Of a DNA stretch of 64,000 nucleotides, positions 30,142 through 38,455 are shown one piece after another. This DNA is from Streptomyces misionensis (lineage in GTDB: Bacteria; Actinomycetota; Actinomycetes; Streptomycetales; Streptomycetaceae). Location: NCBI RefSeq assembly GCF_900104815.1, contig NZ_FNTD01000004.1, positions 5,472,501-5,536,500 of the forward strand, given 5' to 3'. Position 1 is the stretch's first letter; each line of letters opens with the position of its first letter. The position numbers and the translations under genes are program-made. Below the pieces are notes generated by a model that was given only the letters and a program-made list of their open reading frames with translations, ran no database searches and was not told the DNA's origin.

Positions 30142-31002
30142 ATGTCAGACGCAGCTTCCGCAGCAGCCGCACGGGCCCTGATCGGCGACAGCGAGTTCGA
30201 CCGCGACACCGCCGTCCTCCGCCGCGAGGAGGGGGTCTACGACCTCGAACTCTCGGCCGGCTGGACCATTCTCGGCGCCGTCAACGGCGGCTATCTGCTG
30301 GCCGTGCTCGGCCGGGCCCTCGGGGACGCCCTCCCGCACCCGGACCCGTTCACCATCTCCGCGCACTACCTGACCGCCTCGCGGCCCGGCAAGGCCGTCG
30401 TCCGCACCCAGACGGTCCGCACCGGGCGCACCCTCTCCACCGGCCAGGCCTCGCTCTTCCAGTACGACGAGGAGGGCAACGAGGTCGAACGCATCCGCGT
30501 CCTCGCCTCCTACGGCGACCTCGCCGGCCTCCCCGACGACGTCCGCACGACCGCGACGCCGCCCCCGATCCCGCCGCTGGAGGAGTGCTTCGGTCCCGAG
30601 GACGGCCCCGACCCGCTCCAGGGCGGCTCCGCCATCGCCGGCCGGCTGATGCTGCGGCTGGACCCCGCGACCCTCGGCTGGGCGCTCGGCCGGCCCTCCG
30701 GCAGGGGCGAGATGCGCGCCTGGTTCGGCCTCGCCGACGGCCGTGACGCCGACCCGCTCTCCCTGCTGCTCGCGGTGGACGCCCTGCCGCCCACCGCCTT
30801 CGAGATGGGCCTCGCGGGCTGGGTGCCCACGGTCGAACTGACGGTCCACGTCCGGCACCGCCCGGCGCCCGGCCCGCTGCGGGTGTCGATCACCACCCGC
30901 AACCTGGCCGGCGGCTTCCTGGAGGAGGACGCCGAGGTCTGGGACAGCGCGGACCGGCTGGTGGCCCAGTCCCGGCAGCTCGCCCGGGTCAGGCTCGGCT
31001 GA
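30142..31002 (+). CDS. Thioesterase-family protein (TesB-like double hot-dog)
   Basis: A 286-residue protein of the acyl-CoA thioesterase II-like family: two hot-dog domains. WTILGAVNGGYLLAVLGRALGDALPHPDPFTISAHYL (quoted in part as GAVNGGYLLAVL) is the first, and FWFGLADGRDADPLSLLLAVDALPPTAFE-like (MRAWFGLADGRDADPLSLLL) is the second, with the conserved Asp in the LAVDALPP segment. The family hydrolyses acyl-CoA thioesters, but the substrate here is unknown. It starts at the ATG at 30142; the mRNA leader has no strong ribosome binding site. Its 3' end overlaps the convergent gene by 14 bases. Confidence 0.8.
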   Translation: MSDAASAAAARALIGDSEFDRDTAVLRREEGVYDLELSAGWTILGAVNGGYLLAVLGRALGDALPHPDPFTISAHYLTASRPGKAVVRTQTVRTGRTLSTGQASLFQYDEEGNEVERIRVLASYGDLAGLPDDVRTTATPPPIPPLEECFGPEDGPDPLQGGSAIAGRLMLRLDPATLGWALGRPSGRGEMRAWFGLADGRDADPLSLLLAVDALPPTAFEMGLAGWVPTVELTVHVRHRPAPGPLRVSITTRNLAGGFLEEDAEVWDSADRLVAQSRQLARVRLG

Positions 31003-31588
31003 GCGGGGCGCGGCCCAGCCAGGCCGCCAGCTGCTCGTAGGGGCCCGTGTCCCCGGGAGCCTCGCGGCGGGCGCCGAACGGCGTCCGCTCGTCCCGGGGG
31101 CGCGAGTCCGGCAGCACCCGGCGGGCCGTCGCGAGGGCGAACTCGGCCAGCTCCCCGTCGAGCGGGAGCGGGTGGCCGAGCGCCTCGGAAAGGTCCCAGG
31201 TGTGGGTGACCAGCTCCATCACATAACCGGACAGGGCCGCGTGCCCGGGGATCGACTCGCCCCAGGGCACCGTCACCGGCGCGGTCATCCGCTCGTCGCT
31301 CTCCCACGCCTTCAGCACCCGGATCCGCACCTCGTCGTAGGCGGCCGGCCAGCCGTCGTCCGGGACGCCCTCGGCGACCGGCTCGAGGGCCAGTCCGTCA
31401 CCGCCCTCCCCGACGACCGCGATCCGGCGGGTGCCGCCGACGACATGGCTCAGCAGTGCCCGCACGTCGAACTCGGCGCAGGGGGTGGGCCCGGCGAGGT
31501 CCTCGGGCCGCACCGCCGCGATGACGGCCGCCGCCTGCTCGGTGGCGCGGGTGTAGACGGGGCGGGGGTCGGTGAAACCGGTGGTCAT
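30989..31588 (-). CDS. TIGR03086-family, maleylpyruvate isomerase/mycothiol-dependent type protein
   Basis: A 199-residue DinB-like four-helix protein. TPCAEFDVRALLSHVVGG (about 34-51) carries the family metal His, and MELVTHTWDLSEALG (about 136-150) the second His. Such proteins coordinate a divalent metal and use mycothiol in some members. The ATG at 31588 has AGAGGA 6 bases upstream. It is divergent from the WYL regulator at 31680, a likely regulator of it. Reaction unknown. Confidence 0.85.
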   Translation of the reverse strand: MTTGFTDPRPVYTRATEQAAAVIAAVRPEDLAGPTPCAEFDVRALLSHVVGGTRRIAVVGEGGDGLALEPVAEGVPDDGWPAAYDEVRIRVLKAWESDERMTAPVTVPWGESIPGHAALSGYVMELVTHTWDLSEALGHPLPLDGELAEFALATARRVLPDSRPRDERTPFGARREAPGDTGPYEQLAAWLGRAPLSRA

Positions 31589-31635
31589 GGCATTCCTCTC
31601 GTAAGGCGTTACGGGACGAGGGTGCGCCGATAACC

Positions 31636-31650
31636 TGACAGAATCCGTCA
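31636..31650. promoter_or_regulatory. Palindrome between the mycothiol-type gene and WYL regulator
   Basis: TGACAGAATCCGTCA is a near-palindrome (TGAC/GTCA arms) centred in the 91-base divergent region. It is a candidate binding site for the WYL-domain regulator encoded next to it. Confidence 0.5.
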
Positions 31651-31679
31651 ACATTTGCGGGCCGTCCCGCGACCGGGCG

Positions 31680-32654
31680 ATGCTGGCCCACGTGAAGTCC
31701 GACCGGCTGCTGTCGATCCTGCTGCTCCTCCAGACCCGGGGCCGGGTGCCCGCGCGTGAACTCGCCGAGCGGCTGGAGGTGTCGGTGCGCACCGTCTACC
31801 GGGACGTCGAGGCGCTGTCCGCCGCCGGCGTCCCGGTCTACGCCGAGCGCGGGCGGCACGGCGGCATCGCGCTCCTGGCCGGGTTCCGCACCGACGTCAC
31901 GGGGCTGACCGCCGACGAGTCCCGCGCCCTGTTCGTGCTGGCCGCCGAGGGCGCGCATGCCGCGCTGGGCCTCGACGCGGCCCTCGGTTCGGCCCTGCGC
32001 AAGGTGATGGCCGCGCTGCCGGCGCCGCACCGGCCCGCCGCCGAGGTGATCAGCCGTCGCATCCTGGTCGACGCCACCCGCTGGAAGAGCGGCCCGCGGC
32101 AGGCCGTCGACCTGGAGGTCCTGCGGGACGCCGTGTTCAGCGACCGGCGCCTCGCGCTGCGCTACCGGCACAGCGGGCAGCGGGAGGCACGGGCGTACAC
32201 CGTGGACCCGTACGGCCTGGTCGCCAAGGCCGGCGTCTGGTACCTGGTCGCCGACGCCCGCGCGCGGCCCCGGCTGTTCCGCGCCGACCGGGTCCGCTCG
32301 GCCCGGCTGCTCGACGATCCCGTACGGCGCCGGCCCGGCGTCGAACTCGCGGACGTGTGGGAGGTGTTGCGCCGCCAGGTGGAGGAACGGCCGGGCGGGG
32401 TCGAGGTCACGGTGCGGGTGCGGCGGGAACGGCTCGACATGTTCCGCCGGATGGCCGCGGCCGACCTCACCGACCTGCCCGAGGACGACGGCGAGGGCGA
32501 CTGGGTCACCGCCCGGCTCACCTACCCGGTGCTGCGCGCCGTGCGCCAACTCCTCGCGTTCTCCGACCAGGTGGAGATCGTGGCCCCGCCCGAGGCGCGC
32601 GCGGAACTGCTCGACGGGGTGCGCGCGGTCGGCGCGCTGTACGAACGGGCCTGA
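31680..32654 (+). CDS. HTH/WYL-domain transcriptional regulator
   Basis: A 324-residue regulator. An N-terminal helix-turn-helix (SDRLLSILLLLQTRGRVPA, then LEVSVRTVYRDVEALSAAGVPVYAERGRHGG) is followed by the WYL domain (about 140-235) with LRYRHSGQREARAYTVDPYGLVAKAGVWYLVADA, where VWYLVA is the eponymous motif. The WYL C-terminal extension fills residues 240-324. WYL domains bind ligands such as nucleic acids or small molecules. It is divergent from the mycothiol-type gene, with a palindrome between them. The ATG at 31680 lacks a clear ribosome binding site. Confidence 0.9.
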   Translation: MLAHVKSDRLLSILLLLQTRGRVPARELAERLEVSVRTVYRDVEALSAAGVPVYAERGRHGGIALLAGFRTDVTGLTADESRALFVLAAEGAHAALGLDAALGSALRKVMAALPAPHRPAAEVISRRILVDATRWKSGPRQAVDLEVLRDAVFSDRRLALRYRHSGQREARAYTVDPYGLVAKAGVWYLVADARARPRLFRADRVRSARLLDDPVRRRPGVELADVWEVLRRQVEERPGGVEVTVRVRRERLDMFRRMAAADLTDLPEDDGEGDWVTARLTYPVLRAVRQLLAFSDQVEIVAPPEARAELLDGVRAVGALYERA

Positions 32655-32667
32655 CGGGCCGGGGAGT

Positions 32668-33294
32668 TCAGTCCAGCCAGTGGTCGCGGCCGATGGTGAT
32701 GAGCCGCAGCTGACGGGTGGCCCGCCGGGTGACCCGTTCCCGCTCCTCGGCCGGGCCCTCCAGCGCCTCCAGGAACAGGGAGGCGGTGATCAGCATCTGG
32801 TCGACGTAGAGGTGCGCGAGCATCAGCACGTCCGCCTCGCTCCAGCCGTCCGTCTGCGGGTCCTTGACCAGCTCGGCCTTCACCTCCTCGGCGAACCGGT
32901 CCAGTTGGCCGCCGATGGCCTCGCGCACCGGCTGCACCCCGCCGTTGCGCTCGCGGGCGATGAACCGCACGTGCGCGGGGTGCGCGGCCACGTAGTCGGC
33001 GATCAGCTCGATGCCGCGCGCGATGCGCTCCTCGCTGTCGCCGGTCGTCGCCACCGTCTCGCGCACCATCGGGTGCAGGCTGCCCAGCGCCTCGTCGACC
33101 AGGGCCACACCGAGGTCGGCGATCGAGCGGAAGTGCCGGTAGAAGGCGGTGGGGGCGACGCCGACGGCCCGGGTGACCTCGCGCAGGCCCAGGCTGCTCA
33201 GGCTCTGCTCCGCCAGCAGCGCGAGCGCCGCGTCGAGGAACGCCTGCCGGGTCTTCTGCTTCTGCGCCTGCCGGATGCCGAGGGTGTGACTCAT
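32668..33294 (-). CDS. TetR-family repressor (fatty-acid-regulator-like)
   Basis: A 208-residue TetR protein. The helix-turn-helix region is KTRQAFLDAALALLAEQSLSSLGLREVTRAVGVAPTAFYRHFRS (quoted in part as VTRAVGVAPTAFYRHF), residues about 14-58. The ligand domain fits the FabR/FadR-like group by its HPMVRETV and VRFIARERNGG segments, which is inference. The ATG at 33294 is directly beside three copies of a 10-bp palindrome, likely its operators. The divergent small membrane genes are the probable targets besides itself. Confidence 0.88.
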   Translation of the reverse strand: MSHTLGIRQAQKQKTRQAFLDAALALLAEQSLSSLGLREVTRAVGVAPTAFYRHFRSIADLGVALVDEALGSLHPMVRETVATTGDSEERIARGIELIADYVAAHPAHVRFIARERNGGVQPVREAIGGQLDRFAEEVKAELVKDPQTDGWSEADVLMLAHLYVDQMLITASLFLEALEGPAEERERVTRRATRQLRLITIGRDHWLD

Positions 33295-33305
33295 GTCATC
33301 CAGTT

Positions 33306-33383
33306 AACAACTGTTCTCTGGAATTGGAAAGCCGTCCGACGGGTTATCCTCGAAGTCAGTGAACAACTGTTACTACAACTGTT
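33306..33383. promoter_or_regulatory. Three AACAACTGTT-type operator repeats beside the TetR gene
   Basis: AACAACTGTT lies at 33306-33315 and 33362-33371, and TACAACTGTT at 33374-33383; the unit is a palindrome with AACA/TGTT arms. The last two sit in the larger GTGAACA...TGTTCAC inverted repeat. This matches an autoregulated TetR operator set covering both divergent promoters. Confidence 0.7.
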
Positions 33384-33441
33384 CACCGAGACTTCACAGA
33401 GACCGGAACGCGAGGCATCCCAGAGGGGGGACCCGATTCCC

Positions 33442-33609
33442 ATGCTGTTCCTCGTCGCCGCATTCATGCTGCTCGGTGTGGTGCTGGGCACCGTGGCCCA
33501 CGCGCCGCTGACCGTCACCGGCGCACTGGCCGCCGTCATCGCCGTCTGGCTCGGCGTCTTCGCCGTCCGCGAGCGCATCGGCCGCCGCCGCCACACCTCG
33601 GCCGACTGA
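33442..33609 (+). CDS. Small membrane protein (55 residues), divergent from TetR gene
   Basis: A 55-residue protein with two hydrophobic segments (LFLVAAFMLLGVVLGTVAHA and LTVTGALAAVIAVWLGVFAV) and a basic tail (RERIGRRRHTSAD), so probably two membrane helices. The ATG at 33442 follows AGGGGGG by about 10 bases. It lies behind the TetR operator repeats and 33 bases ahead of the DUF4190-type gene, likely one transcript. Function unknown. Confidence 0.75.
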   Translation: MLFLVAAFMLLGVVLGTVAHAPLTVTGALAAVIAVWLGVFAVRERIGRRRHTSAD

Positions 33610-33642
33610 CCGTCCGACGACCACCATCGGGAGCTGAGCACC

Positions 33643-33927
33643 ATGCAACTCACCGCACCGGCCACGAGCCGCACCGACACCCCGGCCCGCACCCGCACCC
33701 GCGACGCCGACGGCATGGCCGTCGCGTCCTTCATCCTCGGCCTGCTCGGCCTGCTCGTGCTGAACCTCTTCCTCGGCCCGGTCGCCATCGTCCTGGCCGC
33801 CGTCTCCCTGTGGCGCGGCACCGTCCGCCGGGGCCGTGCCTACCTGGGCCTCGCCCTGGGCGTGGCCGACCTCGCGGTCCTGCTGGCCGCGATACAGATG
33901 TCCCACACGGTGTCCTGGAGCCTGTGA
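33643..33927 (+). CDS. DUF4190-type small membrane protein
   Basis: A 94-residue protein: a polar N-terminus (to about 23), then two hydrophobic segments (MAVASFILGLLGLLVLNLFLG-type and LALGVADLAVLLAAIQM). ADGMAVASFILGLLG and GRAYLGLALG are the DUF4190 pattern. GGAGCTGAG lies just upstream. Function unknown; probably co-regulated with the small gene before it by the TetR protein. Confidence 0.8.
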   Translation: MQLTAPATSRTDTPARTRTRDADGMAVASFILGLLGLLVLNLFLGPVAIVLAAVSLWRGTVRRGRAYLGLALGVADLAVLLAAIQMSHTVSWSL

Positions 33928-34025
33928 CGCGGCGGCGGGCGGGCGGCCGCCGCGCCGCCGCGACCCCGCCGCCACGTCCGGCCGCGCCGGGGCGCGCCGG
34001 CCGGTCAAAGTAGACTCTGCACACC

Positions 34026-35195
34026 ATGGCTTACCTCGACCACGCCGCGACCACCCCCATGCTCCCGGAGGCGGCAGAGGCTCTGACCGCCCGGTTGGGC
34101 AGCACGGGCAACGCCTCCTCCCTGCACGCCTCCGGCCGCCAGGCCCGCCGTACGGTCGAGGAATCCCGCGAGGCCCTCGCGGAAGCGCTCGGCGCCCGCC
34201 CCAGCGAGGTCGTCTTCACCTCCGGCGGCACCGAGGCCGACAACCTCGCCGTGAAGGGCCTGTACTGGTCCCGCCGCGCCGGCGACCCCGCCCGCACCCG
34301 CGTGCTGTCCAGCCCCGTCGAGCACCACGCCGTCCTCGACGCCGTGCACTGGCTCGGCGAGCACGAGGGCGCCACCGTCGAGTACCTGCCCGTCGACGCC
34401 CACGGCCGCGTCCACCCCGAGGCCCTGCGCGAGGCCATCGCCCGCAACCCCGAGGACGTCGCCCTGGCCACCGTGATGTGGGCCAACAACGAGATCGGCA
34501 CCATCATGCCGATCCGCGAACTGGCCGACGTCGCCGCCGAGTTCGGTGTCCCGCTGCACGCCGACGCGGTCCAGGCCTTCGGGCAGGTCCCGCTGGACTT
34601 CGGCGCCTCGGGCCTGGCCGCGATGACCGTCTCGGGCCACAAGATCGGCGGCCCCTACGGGATCGGCGCCCTGCTGCTCGGCCGCGAGCACACCCCGGTC
34701 CCCGTGCTGCACGGCGGCGGCCAGGAGCGGCACGTGCGCTCCGGCACCCTGGACGTCCCCGCCATTGCCTCCTTCGCCGTCGCCGGCCGGATCGCCGCGG
34801 CGCGCCAGGAGCGGTTCGCGAGTGAAGTCGGCGCGCTGCGCGACCGGTTGGCGGACGCCGTGCGCGCCGCCGTGCCGGACGCGATCCTCGGTGGCGACCC
34901 CGCGCCCGGCGGGCGGCTGCCCGCCAACGCGCACTTCACCTTCCCCGGCTGCGAGGGCGACTCCCTGCTGCTCCTGCTGGACGCCCAGGGGATCGAGTGC
35001 TCCACCGGCTCCGCCTGCACCGCGGGCGTCGCCCAGCCCAGCCACGTCCTGCTCGCCACCGGGGTGGACCCGGACCTGGCCCGCGGCACCCTGCGCTTCT
35101 CGCTCGGCCACACCTCCACCGAGGCGGACGTGACCGCGGTCGCCGAGGCCATCGGCCCGGCGGTGGAACGCGCCCGGGCGGCCGGTCTCACCTGA
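34026..35195 (+). CDS. Cysteine desulfurase (NifS/IscS class)
   Basis: A 389-residue PLP enzyme that takes sulfur from cysteine as a protein persulfide. [14 protein letters not shown] starts it. [12 protein letters not shown] and [14 protein letters not shown] surround the cofactor, and [14 protein letters not shown] contains the PLP lysine. The catalytic Cys loop is [23 protein letters not shown]. It ends 307 bases before mnmA on the same strand, and MnmA needs a desulfurase for tRNA thiolation, so the two probably work together. The ATG is at 34026. The opposite strand just after its end carries a TPP riboswitch oriented to make an antisense RNA of this gene. Confidence 0.93.
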   Translation: MAYLDHAATTPMLPEAAEALTARLGSTGNASSLHASGRQARRTVEESREALAEALGARPSEVVFTSGGTEADNLAVKGLYWSRRAGDPARTRVLSSPVEHHAVLDAVHWLGEHEGATVEYLPVDAHGRVHPEALREAIARNPEDVALATVMWANNEIGTIMPIRELADVAAEFGVPLHADAVQAFGQVPLDFGASGLAAMTVSGHKIGGPYGIGALLLGREHTPVPVLHGGGQERHVRSGTLDVPAIASFAVAGRIAAARQERFASEVGALRDRLADAVRAAVPDAILGGDPAPGGRLPANAHFTFPGCEGDSLLLLLDAQGIECSTGSACTAGVAQPSHVLLATGVDPDLARGTLRFSLGHTSTEADVTAVAEAIGPAVERARAAGLT

Positions 35196-35239
35196 GCCCC
35201 GCGAACCGGCCCCGGAGACACGAAACGACCTACGAGGCG

Positions 35240-35346
35240 GGTTCCCTTCGCCGGCATGGTCCGGATCAGGTACTGGGGGTCGCCTTCCGGTCTCGCGACC
35301 TTCCGGCCTCTCAGCCCGAGCGTCGACGTCGGCACCAGCGGATACC
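35240..35346 (-). ncRNA. TPP (thiamine) riboswitch aptamer, antisense to the cysteine desulfurase gene
   Basis: On the minus strand all parts of the THI element can be read: P1 GGTATCC/GGGAACC (35340-35346 with 35240-35246), P2 CTGG/CCAG, P3 with GGGCTGAGA, a P3a insertion with GGTCgcgaGACC, then ACCTGATCCGG, CATGCCGG and GCGAAGGGA. No minus-strand gene follows; transcription would run straight into the antisense of the desulfurase gene. TATTCT near 35411-35416 on the minus strand is a possible -10. The rest of the 307-base gap shows no gene. Confidence 0.9.
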
Positions 35347-35502
35347 TTGCGGTGTCTCGCTGACGTCGGCTACTCCGCTTGGACTCCCTCACTCGTCCCG
35401 TAGGTCTGCGTCCAGAATAAGACCGTACATACCAGACATAAAGGGCCTGGCCCATGATTTTTCCGGGGCCCGGTTCCCGCCGCCCCGTACTCTGGAAGCG
35501 TT

Positions 35503-36624
35503 ATGACTGAGACCTCGCAGCGCCCCCTCCGCGTCCTCGCCGCCATGTCCGGCGGGGTGGACTCCGCCGTCGCCGCCGCGCGTGCCGCGGAAGCCGGCCA
35601 TGACGTCACCGGCGTCCATCTCGCGCTCTCCGCGAACCCCCAGTCCTTCCGCACCGGCGCGCGGGGCTGTTGCACCATCGAGGACTCCCGCGACGCCCGC
35701 CGCGCCGCCGACGTCATCGGCATCCCCTTCTACGTCTGGGACCTCGCCGACCGCTTCCGCGAGGACGTCGTGGAGGACTTCGTCGCCGAGTACGAGGCCG
35801 GCCGCACCCCCAATCCCTGCCTGCGCTGCAACGAGAAGATCAAGTTCGCAGCGCTGCTCGACAAGGCGCTGGCCCTCGGCTTCGACGCCGTCTGCACCGG
35901 CCACTACGCCAAGGTGATCGTCCGCGAGGACGGCTCCCGCGAGCTGCACCGCGCCTCCGACATGGCCAAGGACCAGTCGTACGTCCTCGGCGTGCTGGAC
36001 GAGAAGCAGCTCGCGCACGCGATGTTCCCGCTCGGCGACACGGTCACCACCAAGGAGGAGATCCGCGCCGAGGCCGAGCGCCGGGGCCTCGCGGTCGCCA
36101 AGAAGCCCGACTCGCACGACATCTGCTTCATCGCCGACGGCGACACCCAGGGCTTCCTCGCCCGGCGGCTCGGCAAGGCCGAGGGCGACATCGTGGACGA
36201 GTCCGGCACCCGGCTGGGCACGCACGAGGGCGCGTACGGCTTCACGATCGGCCAGCGCAAGGGACTGCGCATCGGCACCCCGGCCCCCGACGGCAAGCCC
36301 CGCTACGTCCTCGACATCTCCCCGGTGACCAACACGGTCACCGTCGGCCCGGCCGCCGCCCTGGACGTGGTGGGCCTGACCGCGATCAAGCCCCGCTGGT
36401 GCGGCACCGCCCCCACCGGCCCCGGCACCTACACCGCCCAGCTGCGCGCGCACGGCGGCGAGACCGAGGTGCGCGCCGAACCGGTCGACGGCGAACTGCG
36501 CGTCACCTTCACCGAACCGGTCCGCGGCGTCGCCCCCGGCCAGGCGATCGTGCTCTACGACGGCACCCGCGTGGTCGGCTCGGCGACGATCGCCTCCACC
36601 ACCCGGGCGACGGCGGCGGCGTGA
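35503..36624 (+). CDS. mnmA: tRNA-specific 2-thiouridylase MnmA
   Basis: A 373-residue enzyme that thiolates U34 of tRNA Glu, Gln and Lys. The PP-loop ATP-binding motif is [11 protein letters not shown] (about 10-20). The catalytic cysteines are in [13 protein letters not shown] (about 104-116) and [11 protein letters not shown] (about 205). [11 protein letters not shown] is another family block. GGAAG lies 5 bases before the ATG at 35503. Its sulfur comes from the cysteine desulfurase encoded upstream. A complete protein of normal length. Confidence 0.95.
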   Translation: MTETSQRPLRVLAAMSGGVDSAVAAARAAEAGHDVTGVHLALSANPQSFRTGARGCCTIEDSRDARRAADVIGIPFYVWDLADRFREDVVEDFVAEYEAGRTPNPCLRCNEKIKFAALLDKALALGFDAVCTGHYAKVIVREDGSRELHRASDMAKDQSYVLGVLDEKQLAHAMFPLGDTVTTKEEIRAEAERRGLAVAKKPDSHDICFIADGDTQGFLARRLGKAEGDIVDESGTRLGTHEGAYGFTIGQRKGLRIGTPAPDGKPRYVLDISPVTNTVTVGPAAALDVVGLTAIKPRWCGTAPTGPGTYTAQLRAHGGETEVRAEPVDGELRVTFTEPVRGVAPGQAIVLYDGTRVVGSATIASTTRATAAA

Positions 36625-36704
36625 CCCCACCCGGTCCCTGAGGGCCGTCCGCCCGTCCCGGCGTTCGCGGCGGGCCCGCTGGAGGGGACCGCGGCGGGCG
36701 CCGG

Positions 36705-37487
36705 CTACGACGTGAGGAAGTCGGCCAGGACCGGACCCAGGACGTCCGGTTCGACCATGTGGGTCTGGCCCTCCAGGACCCGGCACTCGCCCCGGGGCAC
36801 CGCGTCCGCGATGTCCCGGCAGGCCCGGCGCATCCACTCCGGGCTCGCGCCGCCCGCGAGCGCCAGCAGGGGCACGGGGACGGCGGCCAGCCGGTCGCGG
36901 GGGAGCAGGCCGTCGGCCATGACGGCGTCGTCGTAGGCGAGGCTCGGCGCGGCCGCCTCCATGCCGGGCCACATGGGGGACTGGCGGGCGCGCTGGATCA
37001 CCTCCTCGCCGAGCCCGGTGAGCCGCAGGAACAGCTCCACCGCGTCCCCGCGCCGGCCCTCCGCGAGCGCCCGGTTCAGGTTCTCCTTGTAGACGGCCTC
37101 CCGCTCGGCGCCGCCCGCCAGATGGTCCGCGTACGGCACCTCGTACACCGCGGCCCGGGTGACCGGCAGGCCGTCCGCCAGCGCGTCCAGCACCAGCGCC
37201 CCGCCCGAGGAGACCCCGAACAGCGCCGCCTCGCCGCCCACCGCGGCCAGCAGCGCGGCCAGGTCCTCGACCTCGCGCGCCACCTCGTACGGCTTCGTGT
37301 CGCCGCTCGCGCCGCGGCCCCGGCGGTCGTAGACGACGGCCGTCACCCGGCCGGCGAGCCGCTCGGCCAGGGGGGCCAGCGTGCCGCCGGTGGACATCGC
37401 GCCGCTCACCAGGATCACCACGGGCCCCTCGCCCGTCACCCGGTACGCGAGAGAGGTGCCGTCGCGGGAAGTCGTCTTGTTGTCCAT
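36705..37487 (-). CDS. Alpha/beta fold hydrolase
   Basis: A 260-residue soluble hydrolase. VILVSGAMSTG forms the oxyanion strand, YDRRGRGASGD the following turn, and LFGVSSGGALVLDAL the nucleophile elbow with Ser. The catalytic His is in GQTHMVEPDVLGP near the end. The substrate is unknown. The ATG at 37487 has no clear ribosome binding site. It is followed on the same strand by nothing; its 3' end faces mnmA at 80 bases. Confidence 0.82.
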   Translation of the reverse strand: MDNKTTSRDGTSLAYRVTGEGPVVILVSGAMSTGGTLAPLAERLAGRVTAVVYDRRGRGASGDTKPYEVAREVEDLAALLAAVGGEAALFGVSSGGALVLDALADGLPVTRAAVYEVPYADHLAGGAEREAVYKENLNRALAEGRRGDAVELFLRLTGLGEEVIQRARQSPMWPGMEAAAPSLAYDDAVMADGLLPRDRLAAVPVPLLALAGGASPEWMRRACRDIADAVPRGECRVLEGQTHMVEPDVLGPVLADFLTS

Positions 37488-37524
37488 GTCGGTGCAGACT
37501 GCCGCACGACGGCGGGGACGGCGG

Positions 37525-37848
37525 TCACGACACGTCGACGTCGTAGAAGCAGAGGTGGTCCTTGATCGGCGCGACCTCCGGCTTCGGATCCGGGTAGGCC
37601 CAGGCCAGATCGGGCGCGTCCGGCAGCGACCAGTAGGACGCCGTGCCCTTGAACGGGCAGACCGTGTGCGTCCGCGAGGGGGTCAGCAGGTCGAGGCGCA
37701 CGTCCTCGGCCGGGATGTAGTACCGCACCGGGCAGCCCGTCTCGCGCAGCAGCAGCGGGCGGTCGGTCTCCGCGAGCACCTGGTCGCCGTGCACCACGCG
37801 CACGTGCCGCTCGCCGGGTTCGATGGTGATGGTGTGTCCTTCGGCCAT
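37525..37848 (-). CDS. DUF427-domain protein
   Basis: A 107-residue protein consisting of one DUF427 domain: VRVVHGDQVLAETDRPLLLRE, then PVRYYIPAEDVRLDLL, CPFKGTASYWSL and AWAYPDPKPEVAPIKDHLCFY are the family blocks. The family is common in actinobacteria and has no settled function. The ATG at 37848 is divergent from the LOG-family gene at 37900, only 51 bases apart. Confidence 0.88.
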   Translation of the reverse strand: MAEGHTITIEPGERHVRVVHGDQVLAETDRPLLLRETGCPVRYYIPAEDVRLDLLTPSRTHTVCPFKGTASYWSLPDAPDLAWAYPDPKPEVAPIKDHLCFYDVDVS

Positions 37849-37899
37849 ACCTGGACAGCGCCGTACGGGCAGGAGTTCTTCCCGCGTACGGTAGAGGCC

Positions 37900-38439
37900 A
37901 TGAACATCTGCGTCTTCCTGTCCGCCGCCGACCTCGACGAGCGCTACACCCGTCCCGCCCGCGAGTTCGCGAAACTGATCGGCAAGGGCGGCCACAGCCT
38001 GGTGTGGGGCGGCTCCGACGTCGGTCTGATGAAGGTCGTCGCCGACGGCGTGGAGGAGGCCGGCGGCCGCCTGGTGGGCGTGTCCGTGGAGTTCCTGGCC
38101 AACAAGACGCGGCCCGGCGCCGACGAGATGGTGATCGCCCCCGACCTCGCCGAGCGCAAGAAGCTGCTCCTGGAGAAGGCCGACGCCGTGGTCATCATGG
38201 TGGGCGGCACCGGCACCCTGGACGAGGCCACCGAGATCCTGGAGCTGAAGAAGCACGGCCGCACCCACAAGCCCGTGGTGCTGCTGAACACCGCCGGGTT
38301 CTACGACGGCCTGCGCGAGCAGTTCCGCCGCATGGAGGACGAGGGCTTCCTGCCGCGCCCCCTGGCCGACCTGGTGTTCTTCGCCGAGGAGCCGGTCGGG
38401 GCGATGGCCTACCTGGAGGAGCAGACGGGCACCCGCTGA
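37900..38439 (+). CDS. LOG-family (TIGR00730) Rossmann-fold protein
   Basis: A 179-residue protein of the family that includes cytokinin riboside 5'-monophosphate phosphoribohydrolases. GGSDVGLMKVVADGV (around 38-52) and the segment VGGTGTLDEATEIL (around 104-117) match the PGGxGTxxE motif, with Val in place of the Pro. Family enzymes hydrolyse nucleoside monophosphates to base and ribose phosphate. An ATG at 37900 follows the small divergent region; the GTACGG direct/inverted pair there may be promoter elements. Confidence 0.85.
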   Translation: MNICVFLSAADLDERYTRPAREFAKLIGKGGHSLVWGGSDVGLMKVVADGVEEAGGRLVGVSVEFLANKTRPGADEMVIAPDLAERKKLLLEKADAVVIMVGGTGTLDEATEILELKKHGRTHKPVVLLNTAGFYDGLREQFRRMEDEGFLPRPLADLVFFAEEPVGAMAYLEEQTGTR

Positions 38440-38455
38440 TGCGAGCATGGCGGGT

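Noticed and set aside
34655..35455. Minus-strand ORF that would follow the TPP riboswitch
   Set aside because: It runs through the aptamer itself and then antisense to the desulfurase, with a composition like other shadow frames. So the riboswitch has no convincing target gene on its own strand.
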